From Odoribacter sp. Z80 (GTDB taxonomy: Bacteria > Bacteroidota > Bacteroidia > Bacteroidales > Marinifilaceae): DNA of 64,000 nucleotides. How positions within the stretch are numbered: the stretch's first letter is position 1; each line of letters starts with the position of its first letter. Where the stretch lies: contig NZ_QWEL01000003.1 of assembly GCF_009935865.1 (NCBI RefSeq), positions 281,485 through 345,484 on the forward strand, written 5' to 3'. This document shows, piece by piece, positions 53,563 through 63,200 of the stretch. Made by a program: the position numbers and the translations under genes. Under the pieces are notes generated by a model. The model ran no database searches, was not told the origin of the DNA, and saw only the letters and a program-made list of their open reading frames with translations.

Positions 53563-53796
53563 GAATAAGAAGTATATTTCAGCATATGGTCAGTTGGAGA
53601 AAGTGGACTTTAATTCGTCAAAATATACCGCCGAGTACTTTTATAAGCAGAAAATTGAATGGTCTGAAGAATGTTCATTCTGTTAAAATACATTCTCCTC
53701 CCCGAAAAGTGCCTTGACCGGAAAAGACAATATGATGTTGCTGACTCAAATCAGCAGAAATGAGGTTTACTTTAAATAAAGATATAACTCAAAAGA

Positions 53797-54276
53797 TTAT
53801 TTATATAAGGTGTGGATTGCCGGGTGTACGGATGTCAAAGCGTCGATCAATTCACTTCTGCTCACTCCTTCCCGCATGACTATAAAAATGGTATCATCTC
53901 CTGCAATAGTACCTAAAATTTCAAAGTAGTTTTCACTGTCAATCAATACAGTTACGGCATTGGCATAGCCGGGAAGAGTTTTGATCACTGCTATATTGCC
54001 AGAAAAATCAATGCTTAGAATAGTGTCCGTAATAATGGAAGATACTTTTTCTTCCCGTTGTTCATTTTGTATACTTTCAGGAATAACATAGACATATCCT
54101 TTTTCTTTATGAGGAATTTTGGCTACTTTCATGAATTTTAAATCCCGGGATAAAGTGCTTTGAGTTGCTTCCACATTCATTTCTTTTAGTCTGAATAGCA
54201 ATTCTTCCTGGGAAGAAATCAATTCGGATTCTATCAATTTGCGGATAGTAAGCAATCTTTTTGTTTTATTCCTCAT
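53797..54276 (-). CDS. argR: Arginine repressor
   Basis: A 159-residue ArgR. The N-terminal winged HTH has SSQEELLFRLKEMNVEATQSTLSRDLKFMK cut here as VEATQSTLSRDLK. The C-terminal domain carries the arginine-binding, hexamer-forming motif LGTIAGDDTIFIVMRE. It is divergent from carAB, which makes carbamoyl phosphate for arginine and pyrimidines, an arrangement that suggests direct control. Its own -7 box TATATTTG is at 54303-54296. Confidence 0.93.
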   Translation of the reverse strand: MRNKTKRLLTIRKLIESELISSQEELLFRLKEMNVEATQSTLSRDLKFMKVAKIPHKEKGYVYVIPESIQNEQREEKVSSIITDTILSIDFSGNIAVIKTLPGYANAVTVLIDSENYFEILGTIAGDDTIFIVMREGVSRSELIDALTSVHPAIHTLYK

Positions 54277-54295
54277 AATGATTTATATTACTTTG

Positions 54296-54303
54296 CAAAT
54301 ATA
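54296..54303 (-). promoter_or_regulatory. -7 box of argR
   Basis: Minus-strand TATATTTG matches TAnnTTTG, 19 bases before the ATG. The -33 position is TTTT rather than TTTG. Confidence 0.5.
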
Positions 54304-54370
54304 GAAACAATTGGAAGATAAAAAAAAGATTGGAAATCCATTTGTTTCTTTATAGTCTACATAAATATTT

Positions 54371-54390
54371 AAAATATATGCATGTATATT
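54371..54390. promoter_or_regulatory. Possible ArgR operator
   Basis: A 20-base AT-rich imperfect palindrome centred on TGCA (eight of ten positions symmetric), just upstream of the carA -33 element and between argR and carA. It has the size and base composition of ARG boxes, but the Bacteroidetes consensus is not known to me. Confidence 0.35.
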
Positions 54391-54398
54391 CTGAAAGG

Positions 54399-54430
54399 TT
54401 TGTACTTAGACAAAACTTTTATTACCTTTG
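54399..54430 (+). promoter_or_regulatory. Promoter of carAB
   Basis: TTTG (54399-54402), 20 bases, then TACCTTTG (54423-54430): exact consensus. This places the in-frame TTG at 54428 inside the promoter, so carA must start later, at 54473. Confidence 0.85.
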
Positions 54431-54472
54431 CACCAATTTGGACGTTTGGTAAATCAGTTCACAAAAATAGAT

Positions 54473-55558
54473 ATGCAAAATTTAAAAAAAGCGCGTTTGG
54501 TTCTGCAGGATGGGACAATTTATGAAGGGACTTCTTTTGGTTATGAGAAGTCAGTTTCCGGGGAAGTCGTATTTTATACGGCAATGACAGGCTATCCGGA
54601 AAGTTTGACCGATCCCTCGTATAAAGGACAAATTTTAGTTCCCACCTATCCCATGATTGGTAATTATGGGGTGCCTATAGATGATGAAGAGCATGGCATT
54701 TCAAAATTCTTTGAATCGGATAAGATTCATTGTACGGCTTTAATTATTTCCGATTATTCGTTTGCATATAGTCATTGGAATTCGCAGAAAAGTCTCGGTC
54801 AATGGTTGAAAGAACAACAGGTACCGGGACTTTTTGGTATAGATACCCGTGCTCTCACTAAAAAATTGCGAGAACACGGTGCTATGTTGGGGAGAATAGA
54901 ATTTGACAACATTTCTTTGCCTTTTTATGACCCCAATAAAGATAATATTGTGGCGGAAGTGTCTACTAAAGAGGTAGTAGAATACGGTCAGGGAAAATAT
55001 AAAGTGGTTTTGGTGGACTGTGGGGTAAAATATAATATTCTTCGTTGTTTGCTTAAACGGGATGTAAGCATAAAGCGTGTACCCTGGAATTACGATTTTA
55101 CCCGGGAAGAATGTGACGGTTATTTTCTTTCAAATGGTCCCGGTGACCCTGCTAAATGTGATGTGACTATTCAGCATATTAAAAAGATACTGGACGGTAA
55201 TAAACCCATTATGGGTATTTGTCTGGGAAATCAGTTAATGGCCAGGGCTGCCGGTGCTGAGACTTATAAACTGAAATACGGTCATCGTAGCCATAACCAA
55301 CCCGTGATGCAGCCTGGAAGCCATCGTTGTTATATCACTTCCCAGAATCATGGGTTTGCTATTGACGATAAAACTTTACCGGCAGAATGGGAAGCTCTTT
55401 TTGTAAATGTGAATGATGGTACTAATGAAGGAATACGGCATAAAACCAAACCTTTCTTTTCTGCCCAGTTTCATCCGGAGGCTTCCAGTGGGCCGGTGGA
55501 CACAGAGTATTTGTTTGATATGTTTGTAAAAAACATGGAACAGGCAAAGCATAAGTAA
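54473..55558 (+). CDS. carA: Carbamoyl phosphate synthase small subunit
   Basis: Glutaminase subunit, 361 residues from ATG 54473 (MQNLKKARLVLQDGTIYEG). The N-terminal CPSase domain has GEVVFYTAMTGYPESLTDPSY. The class I amidotransferase domain has the nucleophile Cys in MGICLGNQLMARA and the His-Glu pair in FHPEASSGP. carB follows after 50 bases. Confidence 0.96.
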   Translation: MQNLKKARLVLQDGTIYEGTSFGYEKSVSGEVVFYTAMTGYPESLTDPSYKGQILVPTYPMIGNYGVPIDDEEHGISKFFESDKIHCTALIISDYSFAYSHWNSQKSLGQWLKEQQVPGLFGIDTRALTKKLREHGAMLGRIEFDNISLPFYDPNKDNIVAEVSTKEVVEYGQGKYKVVLVDCGVKYNILRCLLKRDVSIKRVPWNYDFTREECDGYFLSNGPGDPAKCDVTIQHIKKILDGNKPIMGICLGNQLMARAAGAETYKLKYGHRSHNQPVMQPGSHRCYITSQNHGFAIDDKTLPAEWEALFVNVNDGTNEGIRHKTKPFFSAQFHPEASSGPVDTEYLFDMFVKNMEQAKHK

Positions 55559-55608
55559 AACTCAAAGGTAGAAAGCGACCGAAATTGTAAATCAAAAATT
55601 GCAAGGGT

Positions 55609-58600
55609 ATGAAAGAAATAAATAAAATATTATTGCTGGGTTCCGGAGCTTTAAAAATTGGTCAGGCCGGAGAGTTTGACTATTCAGGTTCCCAGGCATT
55701 GAAAGCAATAAGAGAAGAGGGAAAATATAGTGTGCTGATTAATCCGAATATTGCAACTGTACAGACTTCTGAGGGTGTAGCCGATAAGATTTATTATTTG
55801 CCGGTGACACCGGAATATGTGGAAGAGGTGATTAAAAAAGAACGTCCCGACGGTATTTTGCTTTCTTTCGGCGGACAAACCGCTTTAAATTGCGGAGTGG
55901 AGTTGTTTCAGAAAGGTATTCTGGAAAAATATGATGTACAGGTATTGGGAACTCCTATACAGGCTATTATTGATACGGAGGACCGGGAAATTTTTGCTAA
56001 TAAATTGCATGAAATTGGTGTAAAGACTCCCCGGAGCATCGCGGCTAATAATATGGAAGAAGCCATTGCCGCTTCTAAGGAATTGGGTTTTCCGATTATT
56101 GTACGGGCAGCATACACTTTGGGGGGATTAGGTTCAGGTTTCTGTTCCGATGAAGAAGAACTCCGGAGACTGGCTGCCAGTGCTTTTTCTTATTCTCCTC
56201 AGGTGTTGGTGGAAGAATCCCTGAAAGGATGGAAAGAAGTGGAATATGAAGTGGTGCGGGACCAGTATGATAACTGTATTACGGTTTGTAATATGGAAAA
56301 TTTTGATCCCCTTGGCATCCATACCGGAGAGAGTATTGTAGTGGCACCTTCTCAGACATTAAGTAACAGTGAATATCATAAGCTTCGTGCTATTGCCATC
56401 AAAATTATCCGTCACATCGGAATAATCGGAGAGTGTAATGTTCAGTATACCCTGGACCCGAATTCTGAGGATTATCGTGTAATTGAAGTGAATGCCCGTT
56501 TGTCCCGTTCCAGTGCTTTGGCGTCTAAGGCAACCGGATATCCTTTGGCTTTTGTTGCTGCAAAATTAGGGTTGGGCTATGGTCTGCATGAAATTAAAAA
56601 TTCTGTTACCAAAGTGACTACCGCTTGTTTTGAGCCTGCTTTGGATTATGTGGTGTGTAAGATTCCCCGTTGGGATTTGAGTAAATTTGAAGGAGTATCT
56701 AAATTGATAGGTTCTTCTATGAAAAGCGTCGGTGAGATTATGGCTATCGGCCGTACTTTTGAGGAAGCTATTCAAAAAGGACTTCGGATGGTAGGTCAGG
56801 GGATGCACGGATTTGTTGGCAATAATATAGAGATTCCGGATGTGGATGAAGAATTGCTGAATCCTACGGATAAGCGTATTTTTGCTATAGCTGAAGCTTT
56901 TAACAAAGGATATTCTGTGGAAAAAATCCATGAGATAACCCGGATTGATAAATGGTTTTTGGAGAGATTACAAAATATTTATCACCTGAAAGAGGAATTG
57001 AACAAATATTCCACTATTACAGGGGTCAGTTCGGTATTGTTGCGGAAAGCCAAACAAATGGGATTTTCTGATTTTCAGATCGGGAGATTTACTATCAAAA
57101 ATGACCAGCCGATACATCAGAAAATGTTGATGGTCCGCGAGTACCGCAAAGGCTTGGGAATTGTTCCTTATGTAAAACAGATAGATACATTGGCCGGAGA
57201 ATATCCGGCAATGACTAATTATTTGTATATCACCTATAATGGTTCGGAAAATGATATTCAGTATGAACATGATGGTCGCTCTGTCATTGTTTTGGGGTCG
57301 GGTGCATATCGGATTGGCAGTAGCGTAGAGTTTGACTGGTGTGGGGTAAGTGCTTTGCATACCATTAATAAATCCGGCTATCGCTCTGTAATGATCAATT
57401 ATAATCCGGAAACAGTAAGTACGGATTATGATACGTGCGACCGTTTGTATTTTGATGAACTCTCTTTTGAGCGGGTGATGGATATTGTGGAATTGGAAGA
57501 CCCGAAAGGGGTAATCGTTTCCACCGGAGGTCAGATACCGAATAACCTCGCTATGCGGTTGAATGCCCAGCACGTAAATATTCTGGGAACTTCTGCTGAA
57601 TCTATTGACCGGGCCGAAGACCGTCAGAAGTTTTCCACCATGTGCGACCAGTTGGGAATTGACCAGCCCCGTTGGAAAGAATTGACCAGTTTGGATGATA
57701 TTTATAAATTCGTGGAAGAAGTGGGTTTCCCTTTATTGATACGTCCTTCTTATGTTCTTTCCGGAGCTGCTATGAATGTGGTGTCCAATAAAGAGGAATT
57801 GGTTCGTTTCCTGGAGTTGGCGGCTGAAGTTTCGAAGGATTATCCGGTCGTAGTAACGGAATTTATCGAACAGGCAAAAGAAGTTGAAATAGATGCTGTG
57901 GCCCAGGGAGGTGAAATTAAAGCCTATGCTATCAGTGAGCATGTAGAGTTTGCCGGCGTGCATTCCGGTGATGCTACTATTGTTTTTCCTGCCCAGAAGC
58001 TGTATGTGGAAACTCTTCGCCGGATAAAGAAGATAGCCCGGGCTATTGCTAAGGAGCTGAATATCTCCGGTCCTTTCAATATGCAGTTCTTGGCTAAAGA
58101 CAATGATATTAAAGTCATTGAATGTAATCTTCGCGCTTCCCGGAGTTTTCCGTTTGTATCTAAAGTGTTAAAATACAATTTTATCGAGATGGCAACCCGC
58201 ATTATGTTGGGTGAGCATGTGGAAGCATTGAACAAATCGGTTTTTGATTTGGATTATGTGGGAGTAAAAGCCTCTCAATTTTCTTTTGCCCGTTTGCTGA
58301 AAGCTGATCCTGTTTTGGGGGTAGATATGTCTTCGACGGGTGAGGTTGGTTGTATCGGTGAGAATTATTACGAAGCCATCCTGAAAAGTATGATTTCTGT
58401 GGGTAACCGGATTCCTGAAAAAAATATTCTGATTTCTTCAGGGCCCAGCCGTTCGAAAGTGGAATTGCTTAATTCAACTAAAATGCTGATGGAGAAAGGG
58501 TATCATATTTTTGCAACTGCCGGTACTGCCAAGTTTTTTGAAGAGAATGGCATAAATGTGACTTTATTGCATTGGCCGGACGAACAAAAGGAACCAAATA

Positions 58601-58821
58601 TAATGGATTATCTCCGGAATAAGAAAATTGATATGGTGATTAATATTCCGAAGAACTATTCCAAGCGCGAATTGGATAATGGCTATAAAATACGTCGTGC
58701 GGCAGTGGATTATAATATTCCATTGATTACCAATGCCCGTTTGGCCAGTGCGTTTATATATGCCATTTGTAAAGTAAACCGCGAAGATATAGCCATTAAA
58801 AGTTGGGACGAATACAAATAA
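55609..58821 (+). CDS. carB: Carbamoyl phosphate synthase large subunit
   Basis: The 1070-residue synthetase subunit making carbamoyl phosphate for arginine and pyrimidines. Two homologous ATP-grasp halves are visible: the first starts KILLLGSGALKIGQAGEFDYSG cut as LLLGSGALKIGQAGEFDYSG, the second VIVLGSGAYRIGSSVEFDWC near 563. The C-terminal MGS-like allosteric domain lies at ~935-1070 (LISSGPSRSKVELLNSTKML). Full length. Its plus strand is clearly G/T-rich, in contrast to plus-strand genes left of 50 kb. Confidence 0.97.
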   Translation: MKEINKILLLGSGALKIGQAGEFDYSGSQALKAIREEGKYSVLINPNIATVQTSEGVADKIYYLPVTPEYVEEVIKKERPDGILLSFGGQTALNCGVELFQKGILEKYDVQVLGTPIQAIIDTEDREIFANKLHEIGVKTPRSIAANNMEEAIAASKELGFPIIVRAAYTLGGLGSGFCSDEEELRRLAASAFSYSPQVLVEESLKGWKEVEYEVVRDQYDNCITVCNMENFDPLGIHTGESIVVAPSQTLSNSEYHKLRAIAIKIIRHIGIIGECNVQYTLDPNSEDYRVIEVNARLSRSSALASKATGYPLAFVAAKLGLGYGLHEIKNSVTKVTTACFEPALDYVVCKIPRWDLSKFEGVSKLIGSSMKSVGEIMAIGRTFEEAIQKGLRMVGQGMHGFVGNNIEIPDVDEELLNPTDKRIFAIAEAFNKGYSVEKIHEITRIDKWFLERLQNIYHLKEELNKYSTITGVSSVLLRKAKQMGFSDFQIGRFTIKNDQPIHQKMLMVREYRKGLGIVPYVKQIDTLAGEYPAMTNYLYITYNGSENDIQYEHDGRSVIVLGSGAYRIGSSVEFDWCGVSALHTINKSGYRSVMINYNPETVSTDYDTCDRLYFDELSFERVMDIVELEDPKGVIVSTGGQIPNNLAMRLNAQHVNILGTSAESIDRAEDRQKFSTMCDQLGIDQPRWKELTSLDDIYKFVEEVGFPLLIRPSYVLSGAAMNVVSNKEELVRFLELAAEVSKDYPVVVTEFIEQAKEVEIDAVAQGGEIKAYAISEHVEFAGVHSGDATIVFPAQKLYVETLRRIKKIARAIAKELNISGPFNMQFLAKDNDIKVIECNLRASRSFPFVSKVLKYNFIEMATRIMLGEHVEALNKSVFDLDYVGVKASQFSFARLLKADPVLGVDMSSTGEVGCIGENYYEAILKSMISVGNRIPEKNILISSGPSRSKVELLNSTKMLMEKGYHIFATAGTAKFFEENGINVTLLHWPDEQKEPNIMDYLRNKKIDMVINIPKNYSKRELDNGYKIRRAAVDYNIPLITNARLASAFIYAICKVNREDIAIKSWDEYK

Positions 58822-58842
58822 TTGTATTTCCATAGCGATATA

Positions 58843-58872
58843 GAGGATGTGTCAGGGTGATGATACATCCTC
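58843..58872 (+). terminator. Weak hairpin after carB
   Basis: GAGGATGT (58843-58850) pairs with ACATCCTC (58865-58872). Only a short T/G-rich tail follows. Confidence 0.45.
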
Positions 58873-58960
58873 TTGTTGTGTTCAGGAAAAGTGTGTCTCA
58901 GACAATTTTGAAAAAATGTTATCGTTTAAATTAAAATGAAATATCTCTGTAATTTTTAAT

Positions 58961-58968
58961 TACTTTTG
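58961..58968 (+). promoter_or_regulatory. -7 box of pbp1A
   Basis: TACTTTTG matches TAnnTTTG, 22 bases before the ATG. No good -33 box. Confidence 0.45.
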
Positions 58969-58990
58969 TTTTCTACTAATACGAATAGGC

Positions 58991-61324
58991 ATGGTAAAAA
59001 AATATTGGAAATTATTCGTCATATTCTGGTCGGTGGTTTTTGTCGGCATAGGAGTTGTTTTCCTTTTTTTCTATTTGATTTCTATCGGAAAGCTTGGCTT
59101 TATGCCTACTTTTGAAGAGTTGGAAAATCCCAATAACCGCTTTGCTTCTGAAGTTTATTTTGCCGATGGTCCGGTGATGAACAAATATTTTGAAAAGGAA
59201 AACCGGAAGTATATAGAGTATAAAGAAATACCGCAATCTGTCATTGATGCTTTAATTGCAACGGAAGATGTCCGTTTTTATGAACACAGTGGGGTAGATG
59301 TCCGGGGATTATTCCGGGTGTTAAAAGGGGTACTTACAGCCAATACCTCTGCCGGAGGAGGTAGTACAATCAGTCAGCAGCTGGCAAAGATGCTGTTCCC
59401 ACGGGAGCCGGATTTGAATGTTTTTGAATTGGCTATCCGTAAGTTTCGCGAATGGGTCATTGCAGTGAGACTTGAAAAAAGCTATACCAAGGAAGAGATT
59501 ATTACCATGTATTTGAATAAATACGATTTTTTGAATCTGGCTGTCGGAATCAGTTCTGCTGCAGATATTTATTTTCAGATTCCTTTGGATTCTTTAAAGA
59601 TGGAGCAGGCAGCTATGTTGATCGGTATGGCTAAAAATTCATCATACTATAATCCGGTGAGACGTCCTGAATTAACTTTAAATCGCAGGAATGTAGTACT
59701 TGCTCAGATGTACAAGTATGATAAAATTTCTGAGCAACAGTATGATTCTTTACGACTGTTGCCTTTGGGATTGCAGTTTAAACGGGTGGACCATAAAGAA
59801 GGATTAGCGACTTATTTCAGGGAATATCTGCGCTTGTTTATGACGGCAAATAAGCCTGAAAGAAAGTATTACGGTAATAGAGAACAATACCGTTTGGATT
59901 CTGTAGCCTGGGAGACCAATCCGTTGTATGGCTGGTGTAAAAAGAATGTGAAGGTGGATGGTACTCATTACGATTTGTATTCTGATGGTTTAAAGATTTA
60001 TGCCACTTTGGATTCCCGTATGCAAAAGTATGCAGAAGAGGCAGTGCGGGAACATTTATCTCAGGATTTGCAGCCTCTGTTTGATAAAGAAAAGGTAAAT
60101 AAATCGAATCCTCCTTTTTCTAACGATATGACAGAAGAAGAGATTGAGGGGGTGTTAAATACGTCTATCAGGCAATCTGAACGTTACCGCGTTTTATCCC
60201 GGGCCGGTAAAAAATATGCTGAGATCCGGAAGACTTTTGAGCAACCGGTGGAGATGCAGGTATTTACCTGGAAGGGAATACGTGATACGGTGATGACCCC
60301 GCTTGATTCTATCAGGCATTATAAGTCTTTTTTTCGTTCCGGGTTTATGGTGATGAATCCTAAAAACGGTTATGTCAAAGCTTATGTCGGAGGTCCGGAT
60401 TATCGCTATTTTATGTATGATATGGTGAGTGTAGGAAAACGGCAGGTTGGTTCCACCATAAAACCGATTTTATACACTTTAGCTATGCAGGAAGGCTTAG
60501 GACCATGTGATAAAGTCCCTAATATACCTCAGACCTTTATATTGCCGGACGGAGTGCCCTGGACTGCTCGCGGAGGGACGAAGCGAAAAGGGGAGATGGT
60601 AACATTGCGTTGGGGGTTGGCTAATTCCGAGAATAATATTTCGGCCTGGGTATTGAAACAATTTACACCCGGGGCGGTTGCTCAGATGGCTCATAAAATG
60701 GGGATTACGAGTTTTATTGACCCTGTCCCTTCTGTTTTTTTGGGAACAGCAGAGATTTCAGTAAAGGAAATGGTGACTGCTTACTCTATTTTTGCGAATA
60801 AGGGGGTTTACAATTCTCCTTTGTTAGTCTATCGGATTGAAGATAAATACGGGAACGTATTGGAGCAGTTCCTCCCTGATTCGCGGGAAGTGATTACTGA
60901 GAATACAGCTTATCTGATGTGTAATTTGCTGGAAGGGGTCGTAACGGGAGGAACGGGTGTTCGTTTGCGTTACCGCTACAAATTGATGAATCCGATGGGA
61001 GGAAAAACAGGTACAACCCAAAAGCATGCCGATGGTTGGTTTATGGGAGTGACTCCGGATCTGGTCGGGGGAGTGTGGGTTGGCGCCGAAGACCGGTCTA
61101 TCCGTTTCCAGAATCTGGCTAATGGACAGGGAGCAAGTATGGCTTTGCCTATATGGGCAAAATTTTTGCAGAAAGCTTATGCAGACTCATCGTTAAAGAT
61201 GACGGATGCTCCTTTTGAACGGCCGGCAGGGGTGACCAAACGTCTGGATTGTGATGAAACCGTTCCGGCAGAATCTGCAGAGATGAATAACGAAATAAAT
61301 GAAGAGGACGAAGAGTTTTATTAG
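58991..61324 (+). CDS. Class A penicillin-binding protein 1A
   Basis: A 777-residue bifunctional peptidoglycan synthase. It has a short cytoplasmic start and one membrane helix at ~8-31 (FVIFWSVVFVGIGVVFLFFY). The GT51 glycosyltransferase domain has the catalytic Glu92 in TEDVRFYEHSG and GGSTISQQLAKMLFPRE. The transpeptidase domain has SxxK in VGSTIKP (~487), SxN in NSENNIS (~545) and KTG in GGKTGTT (~671). The tail is acidic. radA follows after 14 bases. Confidence 0.95.
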   Translation: MVKKYWKLFVIFWSVVFVGIGVVFLFFYLISIGKLGFMPTFEELENPNNRFASEVYFADGPVMNKYFEKENRKYIEYKEIPQSVIDALIATEDVRFYEHSGVDVRGLFRVLKGVLTANTSAGGGSTISQQLAKMLFPREPDLNVFELAIRKFREWVIAVRLEKSYTKEEIITMYLNKYDFLNLAVGISSAADIYFQIPLDSLKMEQAAMLIGMAKNSSYYNPVRRPELTLNRRNVVLAQMYKYDKISEQQYDSLRLLPLGLQFKRVDHKEGLATYFREYLRLFMTANKPERKYYGNREQYRLDSVAWETNPLYGWCKKNVKVDGTHYDLYSDGLKIYATLDSRMQKYAEEAVREHLSQDLQPLFDKEKVNKSNPPFSNDMTEEEIEGVLNTSIRQSERYRVLSRAGKKYAEIRKTFEQPVEMQVFTWKGIRDTVMTPLDSIRHYKSFFRSGFMVMNPKNGYVKAYVGGPDYRYFMYDMVSVGKRQVGSTIKPILYTLAMQEGLGPCDKVPNIPQTFILPDGVPWTARGGTKRKGEMVTLRWGLANSENNISAWVLKQFTPGAVAQMAHKMGITSFIDPVPSVFLGTAEISVKEMVTAYSIFANKGVYNSPLLVYRIEDKYGNVLEQFLPDSREVITENTAYLMCNLLEGVVTGGTGVRLRYRYKLMNPMGGKTGTTQKHADGWFMGVTPDLVGGVWVGAEDRSIRFQNLANGQGASMALPIWAKFLQKAYADSSLKMTDAPFERPAGVTKRLDCDETVPAESAEMNNEINEEDEEFY

Positions 61325-61338
61325 AATAGGGATTTACG

Positions 61339-62700
61339 ATGAAATCTAAAACGGTATATGTCTGTAAGAATTGCGGAGCAAAGGAATCCAAATGGACGGG
61401 ACGTTGTAATGTATGTGGAGAATGGAACAGTTTTGTTGAAGAAATAGAAGTGTCAGGTCAGGGGAAAAGGAATATTTCTGTCGTTGGTAGCCCTACTTCT
61501 AAGGCTTTACGTCTGTCTGAGATTAAAGTGAATGCAGATGCCCGCCGCGATACCGGAGACCAGGAATTGAACCGGGTATTGGGTGGGGGTATGGTTCCGG
61601 GGTCTATGATTCTTTTGGGAGGAGAACCGGGTATTGGAAAATCTACATTAGTACTTCAGTTTGCTTTACACAACCAGTGTGGAAAGGTGTTGTATGTTTC
61701 CGGTGAGGAAAGTATCTCGCAGATAAAAATGAGGGCGCAGCGCTTGAATGCTGATAATGATGAATGTCTTTTTTTATCCGGGAATTCTTTGGAGGTGGTA
61801 TTGGAACATGCCCGTACTATCCAACCGGATTTGTTAATTATAGATTCCATCCAGACTTTAGCCACTGAAATGGTTGATTCCATTCCCGGCAGTTTGTCTC
61901 AAATCCGGGAGTGTACTAATGCGTTGCTGCGGTTTTGTAAGGAAAATACGATTTCCACGATTTTAATCGGACATATCACAAAAGACGGACAACTGGCCGG
62001 ACCTAAAATTCTGGAACATATGGTAGATACGGTGTTGCAGTTTGAAGGAGACCAGCAATACATGTATCGTATATTGAGGTCTATGAAAAACCGTTTTGGT
62101 TCCACTTCTGAGATTGGGATATATGAGATGTTGCAATCCGGTTTGCGTCAGGTGAGTAATCCTTCCGAGTTACTTTTGTCGAATCATAATCAGGAGTTAA
62201 GTGGTATTGCGGTATCTGCAACCGTAGAAGGCGTGCGTCCCATTTTGCTGGAGGTGCAATCGCTGGTCTCTACAGCAGCCTATGGAGTGCCTCAGCGTTC
62301 TGCTACGGGTTTTGATTCAAGGCGTCTGAATATGTTGCTTGCCGTACTTGAAAAGAGGGTTGGATTTAAATTAGCTGCTAAAGACGTCTTTTTGAATATA
62401 GCAGGAGGCATTAAGGTAAATGACCCGGCTTTGGATTTGGCCGTAGTGATGGCTGTTTTATCATCCAATATAGATGCGGCTCTTCCCGGTGATACCGTTT
62501 TTGCCGGTGAAGTCGGGTTGTCCGGAGAGATACGGGCGGTCAGTCGCATTGAACAACGGATTTCCGAAGCAGAAAAATTAGGTTTTAAACGTATCTTTGT
62601 GCCCCTGGGAAATAAAAAAGGATTCTCCAAAAAAGTGGAAAAAATAGAAATCTGTTTTGTCTCTAAAATAGCCGATATTTGCCGCAAATTGTTCGGTTGA
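61339..62700 (+). CDS. radA: DNA repair protein RadA
   Basis: A 453-residue RecA-like helicase for recombination intermediates. It has an N-terminal zinc finger (Cys9, 12, 23, 26 in VCKNCGAKESKW and GRCNVCGEW). Walker A is GGEPGIGKST near 94, Walker B LLIIDSIQT, and the RadA-specific KNRFG motif is present. The C-terminal Lon-like domain carries GYPQRSATG-type sequence as GVPQRSATGFDSRRL. Last clear core gene before the accessory edge. Confidence 0.97.
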   Translation: MKSKTVYVCKNCGAKESKWTGRCNVCGEWNSFVEEIEVSGQGKRNISVVGSPTSKALRLSEIKVNADARRDTGDQELNRVLGGGMVPGSMILLGGEPGIGKSTLVLQFALHNQCGKVLYVSGEESISQIKMRAQRLNADNDECLFLSGNSLEVVLEHARTIQPDLLIIDSIQTLATEMVDSIPGSLSQIRECTNALLRFCKENTISTILIGHITKDGQLAGPKILEHMVDTVLQFEGDQQYMYRILRSMKNRFGSTSEIGIYEMLQSGLRQVSNPSELLLSNHNQELSGIAVSATVEGVRPILLEVQSLVSTAAYGVPQRSATGFDSRRLNMLLAVLEKRVGFKLAAKDVFLNIAGGIKVNDPALDLAVVMAVLSSNIDAALPGDTVFAGEVGLSGEIRAVSRIEQRISEAEKLGFKRIFVPLGNKKGFSKKVEKIEICFVSKIADICRKLFG

Positions 62701-62733
62701 CGTGAATTTCAAAAACAACCAAAAATCAACCCC

Positions 62734-62766
62734 AAAAGAAAAACCACCTACTTTCGTAAGTGGTTT
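62734..62766 (-). terminator. Terminator of the tRNA-Lys gene
   Basis: On the minus strand AAACCACTTAC (62766-62756) pairs with GTAGGTGGTTT (62751-62741) with a GAAA loop and one G-T wobble, followed by TTTTTCTTTT. It lies 8 bases after the tRNA 3' end and supports transcription of that gene. Confidence 0.85.
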
Positions 62767-62774
62767 ATCTTCTG

Positions 62775-62878
62775 TGACCTCGGAGGGGCTCGAACCCTCG
62801 GCCCATTGATTAAGAGTCAATTGCTCTTCTCCGGCATCAAAAGCTGCGCTTTCGACGCCACCAGCGAGCTACGAAGTC
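62775..62878 (-). tRNA. tRNA-Lys (CTT) with a hairpin inserted in the D-loop
   Basis: A 104-base cloverleaf on the minus strand. Acceptor GACTTCG (62878-62872) pairs with CGAGGTC (62782-62776) with one G-T wobble. TA follows, then D-stem GCTC/GAGC, anticodon stem ATTGA/TCAAT around loop CTCTTAA (anticodon CTT), and T-arm GAGGG-TTCGAGC-CCCTC. No CCA is encoded. The D-loop is ~39 bases instead of 8-11. Inside it GGCGTCGAAAGC (62859-62848) and GCTTTTGATGCC (62844-62833) form a 12-bp hairpin (two G-T pairs) with loop GCA. A14 seems missing. It may be a pseudogene or an unusual functional tRNA. Confidence 0.7.
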
Positions 62879-62902
62879 TTTTAGCTATTTCTTTTTTGTT
62901 TC

Positions 62903-62923
62903 GGTTTAACTCATGGTTTAACT
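62903..62923. repeat. Two 9-bp direct repeats beside the tRNA
   Basis: GGTTTAACT at 62903-62911 and again at 62915-62923, 12-base period. They lie 25 bases upstream of the tRNA-Lys, on the accessory side. They resemble spaced protein sites such as integrase arm sites, but no integrase is in view. Confidence 0.5.
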
Positions 62924-63152
62924 TGTCAAGTAAACGAAAGTAAGTTAATACTATTGTTAATTCTATCTTGGTTGTGTCTGTTATTTATTCTTCATAGGCA
63001 ATTAAATTTTAAATTTATACTTCCTGTTTATCGTAATGGAGTAATAAAATACTGACTTTATCTCCTCCTGTACTCGTATATTTCCTGTTGGTGATAAATC
63101 TGGTAAAAGGTATATATAACCGGAATTACTGTATTTTCCCACCACCAATAAA

Positions 63153-63182
63153 AAAGCCAGCAACGGGTGGGATGCTGACTTT
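63153..63182 (-). terminator. Terminator of the 155-residue gene
   Basis: On the minus strand AAAGTCAGCA (63182-63173) pairs with TGCTGGCTTT (63162-63153) with one wobble, then a T run. It lies 18 bases after the stop codon of the gene at 63201-63668. The rest of 62924-63200 shows no gene. Confidence 0.8.
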
Positions 63183-63200
63183 TGTACAATTAAACTAAAA

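Noticed and set aside
54428..54472. Upstream TTG start for carA
   Set aside because: The codon lies within the -7 box of the carA promoter.
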